A stretch of DNA of 46,082 bases from Vibrio tetraodonis (GTDB lineage Bacteria; Pseudomonadota; Gammaproteobacteria; Enterobacterales; Vibrionaceae). The position numbers were made by a program, and so were the translations under genes. Below are positions 8,257 to 16,745 of this stretch, one piece after another. The stretch spans positions 1 to 46,082 of the forward strand of contig NZ_QLYY01000030.1 in NCBI RefSeq assembly GCF_003350295.1. The letters are read 5' to 3'. Below the pieces are notes generated by a model. The model did no database searches. It saw only the letters and a list, made by a program, of their open reading frames with translations, and was not told where the DNA came from. Every line of letters starts with the position of its first letter. Position 1 is the stretch's first letter.

Positions 8257-9546
8257 TTGTTTGACCGTTACGAAGCCGGTGAGCGAGCCGTACTTGTTCA
8301 TATCAACTTCACGCAAGAAGGGGAGTGGGAAGATCTCAGTGAGTTTGAAATGCTGGTATCTTCTGCTGGGGTTTCTAGCTTACAGGTTGTAACTGGGAGT
8401 CGTCAGTCACCACACCCCAAATATTATGTCGGTGAGGGCAAAGCTCAAGAAATTGCCCAGGTTGTGCGATTGTCGGGAGCAGATATTGTTATTTTTAATC
8501 ATGCTCTGTCGCCAGCCCAAGAACGAAATCTGGAATCTTTATGTAAGTGTCGAGTGCTTGATCGAACGGGGCTCATCTTAGATATTTTCGCCCAGAGAGC
8601 TCGAACTCATGAGGGTAAATTGCAAGTAGAGCTCGCTCAACTCCGTCATATCTCAACTCGCTTAATACGCGGTTGGACCCACCTTGAGAGACAAAAGGGG
8701 GGAATTGGTTTACGTGGGCCTGGTGAGACTCAGTTAGAAACAGACCGACGTTTATTGCGTGATCGTATTAAAGCTATTTTGCGCCGTTTGGAAAAAGTCG
8801 CGAAACAGAGAGAACAAGGTCGGCGGGCTCGAAGTCGAGCACAAATTCCGACAATTTCTCTGGTAGGCTATACCAATGCTGGTAAGTCGACCATGTTTAA
8901 CCGTATCACTCAAGCTGGTGTATACGCTGCAGATCAGTTGTTTGCCACACTCGACCCTACGTTGAGGAAAATCGACCTTGCTGATGTAGGACCTGCTATT
9001 TTAGCGGATACGGTTGGTTTTATTAGGCATCTACCTCATGATTTGGTTGCTGCGTTTAAGGCGACATTGCAAGAAACGCAAGAAGCTGACATTTTGTTAC
9101 ATGTTGTGGATGCCAGTGATGAGCGTTTTCGTGAGAATATTGGCGCTGTTCACGAAGTCCTAGAAGAAATTGATGCTCATGAAGTACCAGCTCTTCTAGT
9201 TATGAATAAAATTGATAACCTTGAATCCCAGTCTCCTCGCATTGAACGAGACGAAGATGGTGTGCCGCGAGCCGTGTGGGTTTCGGCTATGGAAGGTGTG
9301 GGTATTGAGCTTTTGTTTGACGCTTTGACTGAAAGGTTAGCCAGTCAGATGGTTCAATATCATTTGCGCATCCCACCTCAACATCAAGGTCGGATACGCA
9401 GTACATTCTTTCAAATGAAGTGTATTCAACAAGAAGACTATGATCAGGACGGCAATTTGTTGATCGATGTTAGGATGCAACAGGTTGACTGGTCTAGACT
9501 CGAAAAAAGAGAAGGGGCAGTTTTTCGTGACTTTATAGTTACTTAA
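8257..9546 (+). CDS. hflX: Ribosome-associated GTPase HflX (TTG start)
   Basis: GTPase that binds the 50S subunit and splits stalled ribosomes. The 429-aa protein has the HflX N-domain with the GGIGLRGPGETQLE glycine-rich segment (148-161), then a G domain with GYTNAGKS (204-211), DTVGF (251-255) and NKID (317-320). The start is TTG at 8257: an AAGGAG SD at 8242-8247 has correct spacing, and MFDRYEAGE aligns with the known family N-terminus; no ATG lies nearby. Confidence 0.96.
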   Translation: MFDRYEAGERAVLVHINFTQEGEWEDLSEFEMLVSSAGVSSLQVVTGSRQSPHPKYYVGEGKAQEIAQVVRLSGADIVIFNHALSPAQERNLESLCKCRVLDRTGLILDIFAQRARTHEGKLQVELAQLRHISTRLIRGWTHLERQKGGIGLRGPGETQLETDRRLLRDRIKAILRRLEKVAKQREQGRRARSRAQIPTISLVGYTNAGKSTMFNRITQAGVYAADQLFATLDPTLRKIDLADVGPAILADTVGFIRHLPHDLVAAFKATLQETQEADILLHVVDASDERFRENIGAVHEVLEEIDAHEVPALLVMNKIDNLESQSPRIERDEDGVPRAVWVSAMEGVGIELLFDALTERLASQMVQYHLRIPPQHQGRIRSTFFQMKCIQQEDYDQDGNLLIDVRMQQVDWSRLEKREGAVFRDFIVT

Positions 9547-9591
9547 ATGACTGCTACAGTATAACGTCATATCAAATGATGGAGCTTTCTA

Positions 9592-10782
9592 ATGGCGTGG
9601 AATGAGCCTGGTAATAATAACGGCAACAATGGCCGCGATAATGACCCTTGGGGCAACAATAATCGTGGTAATAAAGGTGGCCGTGATCAAGGACCGCCAG
9701 ACTTAGACGAAGTCTTTAATAAACTGAGTCAGAAACTGGGTGGAAAGTTTGGTGGTGGAAAAGGTGGCAATGGGGCCTCTATCGGTGGCGGAGGCGGAGC
9801 ACTTGGTTTTGGTGTTATCGCGATTATCGCTATCGCTATTTGGGTCTTTGCTGGTTTCTATACCATTGGTGAAGCAGAGCGTGGTGTTGTGTTACGCCTA
9901 GGAAAATACGACCGTGTGGTTGATCCAGGCCTCAACTGGCGCCCTCGTTTTATCGACGAAGTGACCCCAGTCAATGTTCAAGCAATACGTTCTTTGCGTT
10001 CTTCAGGTCTGATGCTGACCAAAGATGAGAACGTTGTGACGGTTGCTATGGATATTCAATATCGAGTGGCTGATCCATACAAATACCTATTTCGTGTGAC
10101 AAACGCTGATGATAGCTTGCGTCAAGCGACTGACTCAGCACTGCGTGCTGTGATAGGTGATTCACTAATGGACAGTATTCTAACTAGTGGACGACTATCA
10201 ATCAGGCAGAATACGCAAGTCACTTTAGAAAATATTGTCGACAGTTACGATATGGGTATTGAAGTAGTTGCGGTCAACTTTGAAGATGCGCGTCCACCTG
10301 AAGAAGTTAAAGATGCATTTGATGATGCGACCGCTTCTCGTGAGGATGCTCAGCGATTTAAGCGTGAAGCTGAAGCGTATCAGAATGACATTATCCCTAA
10401 AGCTAAAGGTCGCGCCGAGCGTTTACTTAAAGAAGCGCAAGGTTATAGCGAGCGAGTGGTTAATGGTGCATTGGGTCAAGTTGCTCAGTTTGAGAAACTA
10501 TTGCCCGAATACCAAGCCTCTCCTGATGTCACGCGTAATCGTCTCTATCTAGATACAATGGAAAAGGTCTACGCCAATACATCGAAAGTTCTTATCGATT
10601 CTGAGTCGAGTGGTAACCTTTTGTATCTGCCAATCGATAAGCTCAGAGAAGGTCAAACTAAGGCGAAAAGTCGTTCAATAAAAGAGACGTCAACCTATGA
10701 CCAAATTGAATTGGAGCCGCAATTGAACAGTCAGAATACTGATTCGTCATCTCGTTCTACGTCACGTCAGGGGAGATATTAA
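9592..10782 (+). CDS. hflK: HflK, FtsH protease modulator
   Basis: Inner-membrane SPFH/prohibitin protein that forms a cage with HflC around the FtsH protease. Of 396 aa, the first 68 residues are cytosolic and rich in G and N. One TM helix follows (about 70-90), then the periplasmic SPFH domain (starting EAERGVVLRLG) and a charged helical region (about 230-300). SD GGAG lies 7 bases before the ATG. hflC follows after 2 bases, so the pair is made together. Confidence 0.96.
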   Translation: MAWNEPGNNNGNNGRDNDPWGNNNRGNKGGRDQGPPDLDEVFNKLSQKLGGKFGGGKGGNGASIGGGGGALGFGVIAIIAIAIWVFAGFYTIGEAERGVVLRLGKYDRVVDPGLNWRPRFIDEVTPVNVQAIRSLRSSGLMLTKDENVVTVAMDIQYRVADPYKYLFRVTNADDSLRQATDSALRAVIGDSLMDSILTSGRLSIRQNTQVTLENIVDSYDMGIEVVAVNFEDARPPEEVKDAFDDATASREDAQRFKREAEAYQNDIIPKAKGRAERLLKEAQGYSERVVNGALGQVAQFEKLLPEYQASPDVTRNRLYLDTMEKVYANTSKVLIDSESSGNLLYLPIDKLREGQTKAKSRSIKETSTYDQIELEPQLNSQNTDSSSRSTSRQGRY

Positions 10783-10784
10783 TC

Positions 10785-11765
10785 ATGCGTAAATTAATGA
10801 TCCCAGTATTAGTTGTTGGCTTAGTGCTGCTGCTTATGTCGTTATTTGTGATTCCTGAAGGCGAACGCGGTATCGTGATTCGTTTCGGACGTGTATTGAA
10901 AGACAATAATGAAATCGCGCGTATTTACGAGCCAGGTCTTCACTTTAAGATGCCTTTGTTCGATAAAGTAAAAACGCTAGATGCGAAAATCCAGACTATG
11001 GATGGCCGCTCAGATCGTTTTGTTACTTCTGAGAAAAAAGACGTACTGATAGACTCATATGTTAAGTGGCGTATTGAAGATTTTGGACAGTACTATCTTG
11101 CCACTGGTGGCGGTAATGCTGGTACAGCGCAAACACTACTAGGCCGTAAAGTGACTGATGTACTTCGTTCTGAAATTGGTGCTCGTGAAATCAAGCAAAT
11201 TGTTTCAGGTCCTCGAAATAACGATATTCTGCCAAATAGCGCAGATAGCGAAGAAGTGACCACTGAAGCGGCGAAAGAAGCGCTTGAAGTCGACGGTGAG
11301 CGCGACATCATTATGAAGAATGTGCTTAATGGCACACGTAAAGATGCGATGGAAGACTTGGGTATCCACATAGTGGATTTCCGGATGAAGAAAATAAACC
11401 TTCCGGATAGTATCAACCAGTCGATTTATAATCGTATGCGTGCTGAGCGTGAGTCAGTGGCTCGTCAATTCCGTTCTCAAGGACGTGAGCAAGCAGAGGT
11501 TATTCGCGCTCAAGCAGAACTGGAAGTAGCCACCATACTAGCAGAAGCAGATAAAACGGCTCGAGTCACTCGAGGTGGAGCGGATGCTCAGGCAGCGAAA
11601 ATCTATGCTGAGGCATATAATAAAGACCCAGAGTTCTTTAGCTTTGTGCGATCTTTACGTGCTTATGAAGAATCTTTCAGTGACAAGAGTGATATCCTAG
11701 TTTTGGATCCAAACAGTGAGTTCTTCCAGTATATGAATAAAGCGTCTGGTATTGCTGCCAAGTAA
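10785..11765 (+). CDS. hflC: HflC, FtsH protease modulator
   Basis: Partner of HflK in the FtsH-HflKC complex. The 326-aa protein has an N-terminal TM anchor (about 5-23), a PEGERGIVIRFG SPFH start, and an Ala/Glu-rich coiled helix around 215-285 (EQAEVIRAQAE and following). It is the last gene before a strong terminator, so it closes the tsaE-hflC superoperon. Confidence 0.96.
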   Translation: MRKLMIPVLVVGLVLLLMSLFVIPEGERGIVIRFGRVLKDNNEIARIYEPGLHFKMPLFDKVKTLDAKIQTMDGRSDRFVTSEKKDVLIDSYVKWRIEDFGQYYLATGGGNAGTAQTLLGRKVTDVLRSEIGAREIKQIVSGPRNNDILPNSADSEEVTTEAAKEALEVDGERDIIMKNVLNGTRKDAMEDLGIHIVDFRMKKINLPDSINQSIYNRMRAERESVARQFRSQGREQAEVIRAQAELEVATILAEADKTARVTRGGADAQAAKIYAEAYNKDPEFFSFVRSLRAYEESFSDKSDILVLDPNSEFFQYMNKASGIAAK

Positions 11766-11782
11766 TATTAGGATAAATTTAT

Positions 11783-11813
11783 AAAGGCTCCTTAGCAGGA
11801 GCCTTTCTTTTTT
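11783..11813 (+). terminator. Intrinsic terminator after hflC
   Basis: A 10-bp perfect stem (11783-11792 with 11797-11806), TAGC loop, then CTTTTTT. It ends the hfq-hflX-hflKC transcript and lies just before the DUF2065 gene. Confidence 0.93.
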
Positions 11814-11824
11814 GAGAGAAAACT

Positions 11825-12010
11825 ATGTCTAGTTCTTTGTGGTTGGCAATCGGATTAGTATTGATTGTGGAAGGCTTAGGGCCTTTGGTTGCCCCCAATG
11901 GTTGGCGTAATATGGTCCGTCACCTCAGTGAGCAACAAGATAACCAATTGCGTAGGATCGGAGGGTGTTTAGTGGTTGCAGGTATAGTGATCGCTTACGT
12001 GTTTCACTAA
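11825..12010 (+). CDS. Small DUF2065 (YjeT-type) inner-membrane protein
   Basis: 61 aa, two predicted TM helices (about 5-22 and 43-60) joined by a short polar loop with NGWRN and RHLSEQQ. The family is conserved downstream of hflC in many gammaproteobacteria, often next to purA. Here purA is absent and the gene meets slyX tail to tail with a 3-base gap. Function is unknown. Since it follows the terminator by only 11 bases, it is read either by readthrough or from a promoter I could not place. Confidence 0.85.
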   Translation: MSSSLWLAIGLVLIVEGLGPLVAPNGWRNMVRHLSEQQDNQLRRIGGCLVVAGIVIAYVFH

Positions 12011-12013
12011 CAA

Positions 12014-12241
12014 CTAGTAATGGGGAGGTGGCGTTTCTTGCGTAGGATCAGCTAGGTTTGATGAATCGATATTCTTGACCTTTCCGACTACGTACTTCAT
12101 CTGATCTTGCATTTTTGAGATCAACAATTGCTGTTGGCTCAATGCTTCATTGAGTGATTCGACAGTTTGTTCCTGAAAAGCAAGCTGACATTCGAGATCG
12201 TTGATGCGATTTTCTAATTCTTGTATGTGTTTTTCTGTCAT
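12014..12241 (-). CDS. slyX: SlyX family protein
   Basis: Short coiled-coil protein of unknown function, ending in the family's typical ETPPPHY tail. A TTG at 12262 would give 82 aa overlapping the upstream gene. The ATG at 12241 lies 2 bases after the WD40 gene's stop and gives 75 aa starting MTEKHIQEL, so I chose it; the GGAAGG that could serve as SD lies 13 bases upstream. The tight junction indicates co-transcription with the WD40 lipoprotein gene. In E. coli slyX sits near fkpA, as it does here. Confidence 0.9.
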   Translation of the reverse strand: MTEKHIQELENRINDLECQLAFQEQTVESLNEALSQQQLLISKMQDQMKYVVGKVKNIDSSNLADPTQETPPPHY

Positions 12242-12243
12242 GA

Positions 12244-13224
12244 CTAAAAGTCTACCTTCCAAGCCTGAGCGATCCCAGCTGATGAGCCTGACACCACTCT
12301 ATTCTTATCATCAAAGGCTGCATCATACACTACCGCACGCGGAGGGCGAGTATCTTTTAGTGGCTCTGCCTCAAATCCATCAACTCTTTTTCCTGATTGA
12401 GTATTCCAAACCATTATCCGGCTTGAAGGAGTGCCTGTAACAAGGTATTGACCATCATCTGAAAAACGAGCGGTAGAGAAAATGAGTTGACGAGAAAAGC
12501 TACGAAGTTTGGAAACTTGCTTACCCGTTTTTAAATCCCAAATTATGGCTTGGTTTCCCCCATCCGAGGTAAAAGCAAATAAGCCATCTCTTTGTAATGT
12601 GACTCGATTGATCCGTTGTTCGTGCTTAAAGCTTCTGATAATCTGGCCGTTGCGCGTGTCCCATAAATAAGCGGTATAGTCATTTCCGCCTGATAGCGCG
12701 TATCGACCATTCGGTGATAAAGCGACTGAATTAACTTTTTCATTATGCGCAAGGAACTCTAACCGCCTTCCAGTGACTAAGTTGACGTAGATGGCTTTGC
12801 CGTTGGATAGACCAAGTAATACTTGTTCGCCATTACTGGCAATGTCGATATCGCGAATTAAACCGTCGGAGATGGACCATAATCCCTGTGCTTGTGTCCA
12901 TGCCAGATCCCACACCGCAAAGTTTATTTGTGTTGCTGTGACTGCGAATCGTCCGTTATCTGAGATACGTATTCGCGAAACAGTACTTGCCTGAGGATCT
13001 TGTTCTCCTAATGAGGCAAGCTCTTTATTTTGGTTCAGATCCCACAAGACCAGTTGATGCTCTTTAGAGTACAATAATGCGAATCGTGCATCTCGACTCA
13101 AAGCAAAGCTTGTGGTGCCGAGAGGCTCAATGACCCATCGTTGATCATCTTGAGTGGAGAAAAAGCAACCATTTAACGTAGAGATGACAAACGCAAGTAA
13201 CAGAGTGTGAAAAATAATTCGCAT
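12244..13224 (-). CDS. WD40-repeat lipoprotein of unknown function
   Basis: 326 aa. The N-terminus is a lipoprotein signal with lipobox L-N-G-C (C20); F21 and F22 follow, without the Asp that retains lipoproteins in the inner membrane, so outer-membrane anchoring is likely. The rest is a beta-propeller of about six or seven WD40-like blades: VLWDL, FAVWDL, YLWDT, IIWDL and MVWNT mark blade ends, with SPNGRYALSGG and SDDGQYLVTG between them. Such propellers are protein-binding platforms, but the partner is unknown. It is divergent from fkpA and in an operon with slyX, a linkage kept in Vibrio. Confidence 0.88.
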   Translation of the reverse strand: MRIIFHTLLLAFVISTLNGCFFSTQDDQRWVIEPLGTTSFALSRDARFALLYSKEHQLVLWDLNQNKELASLGEQDPQASTVSRIRISDNGRFAVTATQINFAVWDLAWTQAQGLWSISDGLIRDIDIASNGEQVLLGLSNGKAIYVNLVTGRRLEFLAHNEKVNSVALSPNGRYALSGGNDYTAYLWDTRNGQIIRSFKHEQRINRVTLQRDGLFAFTSDGGNQAIIWDLKTGKQVSKLRSFSRQLIFSTARFSDDGQYLVTGTPSSRIMVWNTQSGKRVDGFEAEPLKDTRPPRAVVYDAAFDDKNRVVSGSSAGIAQAWKVDF

Positions 13225-13250
13225 TAACTACAAAGATCCGCTTCAGTTAA

Positions 13251-13265
13251 CGTTTAATTTAAACG
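13251..13265. promoter_or_regulatory. 15-bp palindrome between the WD40 gene and fkpA
   Basis: CGTTTAATTTAAACG is a perfect odd palindrome in the divergent promoter region, 27 bases upstream of the WD40 start codon and 98 bases before fkpA. It could be an operator for either gene. No regulator is identified. Confidence 0.3.
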
Positions 13266-13362
13266 CATATTGGTTATAGTGGTACAACATACTTGCATGC
13301 ACCAGTCAAAATTGCAGATTTGTGCACAAAGACAAATGGTTAGCCATTAATTGGAGAATTAA

Positions 13363-14151
13363 ATGAAATCTATTTTTAAGGTGTCGTTGCTTGCAGCAAC
13401 AGTAATGTTAGCGGTTGGCTGTCAAAAAGACGATGAAACAAAAGCAGATGCGGCACCTGCAGCCGATCAAGCAGTAGTAAAGACGGTTGAGTTTAAAACA
13501 GACGACGAAAAAGCAGCATATGCAATTGGTGTGTCTTTTGCGAATTATCTGAACACCAGCCTAGATAAGCCGAATGAAATCGGTATCAATTTGGATAAAG
13601 AGCTAGTGCTTAAGGGCATCGAGCATGTATTCAAAGGTAAGCCAGAACTCAGCGAGGAAGAAACTCGCACTGCTCTTGAAGCTCTAGATAAGCGTGTTGC
13701 TGAAACCATGCAAAAGCAGTCAGCGGAAAAAGCAGCTGAAGCTAAGAAAGCAGGTGACGACTTCCGAGCAGAATTTGCTAAGCAAGAAGGCGTTAAGAAA
13801 ACTGAATCAGGTCTTCTTTATCAAGTTGTGACGCCTGCTAAGGGTGAACAGCCTAAAGATACTGACACAGTGCAAGTGCACTACAAGGGCACTCTTATCG
13901 ACGGCACACAATTTGACAGCTCTTATGATCGCGGTGAGCCTGCAATTTTCCCACTTAATCGTGTGATTTCTGGTTGGACAGAAGGCGTGCAGCTCATGCC
14001 TGTAGGCTCTAAGTACAAATTTGTTATCCCACCAGAGCTAGCTTATGGAGAGCAAGATACGCCAAGTATTCCTGCAAACTCCACCTTGGTATTTGAAGTT
14101 GAGCTGTTAAAAATCGACAATGCTGAAGAAGCTGAGCAAGTAGTTCAGTAG
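13363..14151 (+). CDS. fkpA: FkpA-type FKBP peptidyl-prolyl isomerase, predicted lipoprotein
   Basis: Envelope folding helper: isomerises X-Pro bonds and acts as a chaperone. The 262-aa protein has an N-terminal dimerisation domain (about 40-145, Ala/Lys/Glu-rich helices) and a C-terminal FKBP domain (about 150-255) with QVHYKGTLIDGTQFDSS, VISGWTEGVQLMPVG and IPPELAYGEQ. Unlike E. coli FkpA, which is a soluble periplasmic protein, the signal ends in LAVGC (C20), so lipid attachment is predicted; Q21 after the Cys favours the outer membrane. A strong terminator follows. Confidence 0.93.
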   Translation: MKSIFKVSLLAATVMLAVGCQKDDETKADAAPAADQAVVKTVEFKTDDEKAAYAIGVSFANYLNTSLDKPNEIGINLDKELVLKGIEHVFKGKPELSEEETRTALEALDKRVAETMQKQSAEKAAEAKKAGDDFRAEFAKQEGVKKTESGLLYQVVTPAKGEQPKDTDTVQVHYKGTLIDGTQFDSSYDRGEPAIFPLNRVISGWTEGVQLMPVGSKYKFVIPPELAYGEQDTPSIPANSTLVFEVELLKIDNAEEAEQVVQ

Positions 14152-14170
14152 ACTCAGCTTTTCACACTAT

Positions 14171-14203
14171 AAAGGCCTGATTCTATCAGGCCTTTTGTTT
14201 TTG
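14171..14203 (+). terminator. Intrinsic terminator after fkpA
   Basis: 10-bp stem (14171-14180 with 14186-14195), 5-base loop, then TGTTTTT. Confidence 0.9.
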
Positions 14204-14316
14204 CCTGATAAATACTTTGTTCTAAATCACTAGCTGACGGTGTAGCTAGGTATTCTATTCAAATTTTCTGATAAACTTACACCAATTTGTTGATTTTTCG
14301 CTCGAAGGCTTAAAAA

Positions 14317-15039
14317 GTGACAACGACAGAAACAGTTAATATGGATATGTTACTTGAAATGGAATCGGTTAATGTGATGCCATTTAGTGAGCATGATAAA
14401 ATTATTCTTAGATCTTATGAGGCTGTAGTGGATGGGATTGCCAGCTTAATTGGTCCATTCTGTGAGATTGTGCTTCATTCCCTAGAAGATCTTAATACCT
14501 CGGCAATCAAAATTGCTAATGGGGAAAACACTGGGCGTCAGGTAGGATCGCCAATTACTGATCTTGCATTAAAGATGCTGCGTGATATTGAAGGATCCGA
14601 ACGAAACTTTTCTCGTTCTTATTTCACTCGTGCTAAAGGTGGTGTCTTAATGAAGTCTATTACCGTCGCCATCCGCAATGGCGAAAACCGTGTCATAGGC
14701 TTGTTATGCGTTAACGTTAATCTCGATGCGCCTTTCTCTCAGGTGCTGCAATCTTTCATGCCATCAGAAGAAGCAAAACAAGCGGCCTCCTCTGTGAACT
14801 TCGCCAGTGATGTTGAAGAGTTGGTCGATAAAACGGTTGAACGCACCATCGAAGAAATTAATGCTGATAAATCAGTATCAAACAATACCAAGAATCGTCA
14901 AATTGTCATGGAATTATACGCTAAAGGTATTTTTGATATCAAAGATGCGATTAATCGAGTGGCTGATAGGTTGAATATTTCTAAACATACGGTTTATCTT
15001 TATATCCGCCAGCGCAAAACAGAGGATGAGGAGAGTTGA
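14317..15039 (+). CDS. YheO-type PAS-like/HTH transcriptional regulator (GTG start)
   Basis: 240 aa. The N-terminal YheO/PAS-like domain (about 28-140; contains EIVLHSLEDL and GVLMKSITVAIRN) is followed by a C-terminal HTH (about 190-235) with RVADRLNISKHTVYLYIRQ. The start is GTG at 14317: AAGG at 14305-14308 gives an 8-base spacing; internal ATGs at codons 9 and 11 lack an SD. Its TGA overlaps the tusD TTG. The family is fixed upstream of tusDCB in enterics and vibrios, so it may respond to sulfur or tRNA-thiolation status; its ligand is not known. Confidence 0.92.
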   Translation: MTTTETVNMDMLLEMESVNVMPFSEHDKIILRSYEAVVDGIASLIGPFCEIVLHSLEDLNTSAIKIANGENTGRQVGSPITDLALKMLRDIEGSERNFSRSYFTRAKGGVLMKSITVAIRNGENRVIGLLCVNVNLDAPFSQVLQSFMPSEEAKQAASSVNFASDVEELVDKTVERTIEEINADKSVSNNTKNRQIVMELYAKGIFDIKDAINRVADRLNISKHTVYLYIRQRKTEDEES

Positions 15040-15431
15040 ACCCTTTAACCTATACACTAGTAGTCAATGGCTCAGTTTATGGAGACCAATCCCCACGCAC
15101 TGCGTACCAATTTGCTGTGAGTTTGATCAATCAGGGACATCAATTAGTGAGTGTGTTTTTCTACCAAAATGGTGTAACCAATGGCTGTTCACTTACTGTA
15201 CCGGCAAACGATGAGTTTGACCTTGTTAAGGCGTGGCAGGGATTAGCTGAAAAGCACAACATACGTTTGGAAACTTGTGTGGCTGCAGCATTGCGTCGTG
15301 GTGTAGTTAGTCAAGATGAAGCACATCAGCACAATCTTATGCAAAATAATCTTGCGGAAGGTTTTGAACAAGCAGGGCTTGGAAGTTTAGCTGAGGCGAT
15401 GTTGACCCAAGATAGAGTGGTGCAGTTTTGA
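15036..15431 (+). CDS. tusD: Sulfurtransferase TusD (TTG start)
   Basis: Subunit of the TusBCD hexamer that takes persulfide sulfur from TusA and passes it to TusE and MnmA for 2-thiolation of U34 in Lys, Glu and Gln tRNAs. 131 aa. The sulfur-carrying cysteine is C81 (RLETC), matching Cys78 of E. coli TusD. The start is TTG overlapping the regulator's stop, with AGGAG just upstream. Its TGA likewise overlaps the TTG of tusC. Confidence 0.94.
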   Translation: MNPLTYTLVVNGSVYGDQSPRTAYQFAVSLINQGHQLVSVFFYQNGVTNGCSLTVPANDEFDLVKAWQGLAEKHNIRLETCVAAALRRGVVSQDEAHQHNLMQNNLAEGFEQAGLGSLAEAMLTQDRVVQF

Positions 15432-15784
15432 GTTCGTTAACCTACTTATTCAGGACCTCTCCACATGGCTGTGCGTCTGGGCGTGAAGGGGTGGATGCCC
15501 TTTTGGCTGCTTCTGCTTATTGTGAAAATATTCGAGTGATATTTATTGGCGATGGTGTGTACCAATTGCTAGCTAGTCAGCAACCCCAAAATATACTCAG
15601 CAAAGACTATGCCCCTATGTTTAAGTTGTTCGAGCTTTACGATATTGAGCAAGTGTTTGTTTGTCGTGATTCTTTGGCAGAACGAGGCGTGCAACAGGCC
15701 AATCTTGTGATCGATGCTCAAAGGTTGGACGCAGAAGGTATTAAATTGCAGATCCAGTCTTCAGACAAACTTCTCTCATTTTAG
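15428..15784 (+). CDS. tusC: TusC, sulfur relay subunit (TTG start)
   Basis: 118-aa DsrF-like subunit of TusBCD. It begins MSSLTYLFRTSPHGCASGREG, matching the family N-terminus, from a TTG that overlaps the tusD stop (TTGA). No catalytic role is known for this subunit; it shapes the heterohexamer. Confidence 0.94.
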   Translation: MSSLTYLFRTSPHGCASGREGVDALLAASAYCENIRVIFIGDGVYQLLASQQPQNILSKDYAPMFKLFELYDIEQVFVCRDSLAERGVQQANLVIDAQRLDAEGIKLQIQSSDKLLSF

Positions 15785-15791
15785 GATTGTT

Positions 15792-16067
15792 ATGTTACAT
15801 ATTGTTAAATCAATAACAGCATTGGAAGAAGCAAGAAAAGTGTACGCAGATAACGACGTTTTGCTGCTCATTCAAGATGCTGTATATGCGGTAAACCCTT
15901 TACATAAAACTTTCCCGATACTAAAAAACTTGAATACCTTTGCACTTCAAAGTGATCTAGAGGCGAGAGGCATGGTTAACCGAGTCAGCCCATCAGTGAA
16001 TATTGTTGATTATGATGGCTTTGTGACACTTACTGCCGAATGTTCTACTTCCCTGACTTGGGACTGA
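15792..16067 (+). CDS. tusB: TusB, sulfur relay subunit
   Basis: 91-aa DsrH-like subunit of TusBCD. An upstream in-frame extension back to 15714 overlaps tusC and has no family similarity, so I chose the ATG at 15792 (MLHIVKSI), 7 bases after the tusC stop. The family is about 95 aa. It ends the operon; the str promoter begins 77 bases later. Confidence 0.93.
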   Translation: MLHIVKSITALEEARKVYADNDVLLLIQDAVYAVNPLHKTFPILKNLNTFALQSDLEARGMVNRVSPSVNIVDYDGFVTLTAECSTSLTWD

Positions 16068-16144
16068 ACTCACTTCTCCCTTTTGTTATCAACCAAGCTT
16101 TATCAAGATTCATCCGAGTTGGATAAAAAAGATTCGTATATTTC

Positions 16145-16173
16145 TTGACACACATCTCACTGCTGAATAGAAT
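16145..16173 (+). promoter_or_regulatory. str operon promoter
   Basis: Perfect -35 TTGACA (16145-16150), 17-base spacer, -10 TAGAAT (16168-16173). Transcription should start near 16180, giving a 5' leader of about 73 bases before rpsL. This is the best sigma-70 match I found in the window, as expected for the str operon. Confidence 0.9.
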
Positions 16174-16252
16174 TTTGCGTCCCTAATTGTCTTTGATGAT
16201 TGGGGATAGATTTTTCACAAAGCTTACTTTCAAGTAATTCAGGAGCTAGTTA

Positions 16253-16627
16253 ATGGCAACTATTAACCAGTTGGTACGTAAGCCTCGTGCAAAGCAAGTT
16301 GTTAAAAGCAACGTGCCAGCACTAGAAGCGTGCCCACAAAAACGTGGTGTATGTACTCGTGTTTACACTACTACACCTAAAAAACCTAACTCAGCACTTC
16401 GTAAAGTTTGTCGTGTACGTTTGACAAACGGTTTCGAAGTAACTTCGTACATCGGTGGTGAAGGTCACAACCTTCAGGAGCACTCGGTTGTTCTAATCCG
16501 TGGTGGTCGTGTTAAAGACCTTCCTGGTGTGCGTTACCACACTGTACGTGGTGCACTTGACTGTGCAGGCGTTAATGACCGTAAACAAGGTCGTTCTAAG
16601 TACGGTGTGAAGCGTCCTAAGTCTTAA
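16253..16627 (+). CDS. rpsL: Ribosomal protein S12
   Basis: 30S decoding-centre protein, 124 aa, nearly identical to E. coli S12. The streptomycin-relevant lysines are wild type: TPKKPNSALRK around residue 43 and GGRVKDLPG around 88. First gene of the str operon. Confidence 0.98.
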   Translation: MATINQLVRKPRAKQVVKSNVPALEACPQKRGVCTRVYTTTPKKPNSALRKVCRVRLTNGFEVTSYIGGEGHNLQEHSVVLIRGGRVKDLPGVRYHTVRGALDCAGVNDRKQGRSKYGVKRPKS

Positions 16628-16745
16628 TGCCCTTCTTGTTATAAAGAAGCGTTAAGTAAGGCCAAACACCAAAAATTCATTATTAATTTTTGAAGAAACT
16701 GAAAAGTTTTGGATAACCTGAAAAATAAGACAACGGAGAAATACC

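Noticed and set aside
15714..15791. N-terminal extension of tusB
   Set aside because: It overlaps tusC in another frame and has no similarity to TusB; the ATG at 15792 gives family length.
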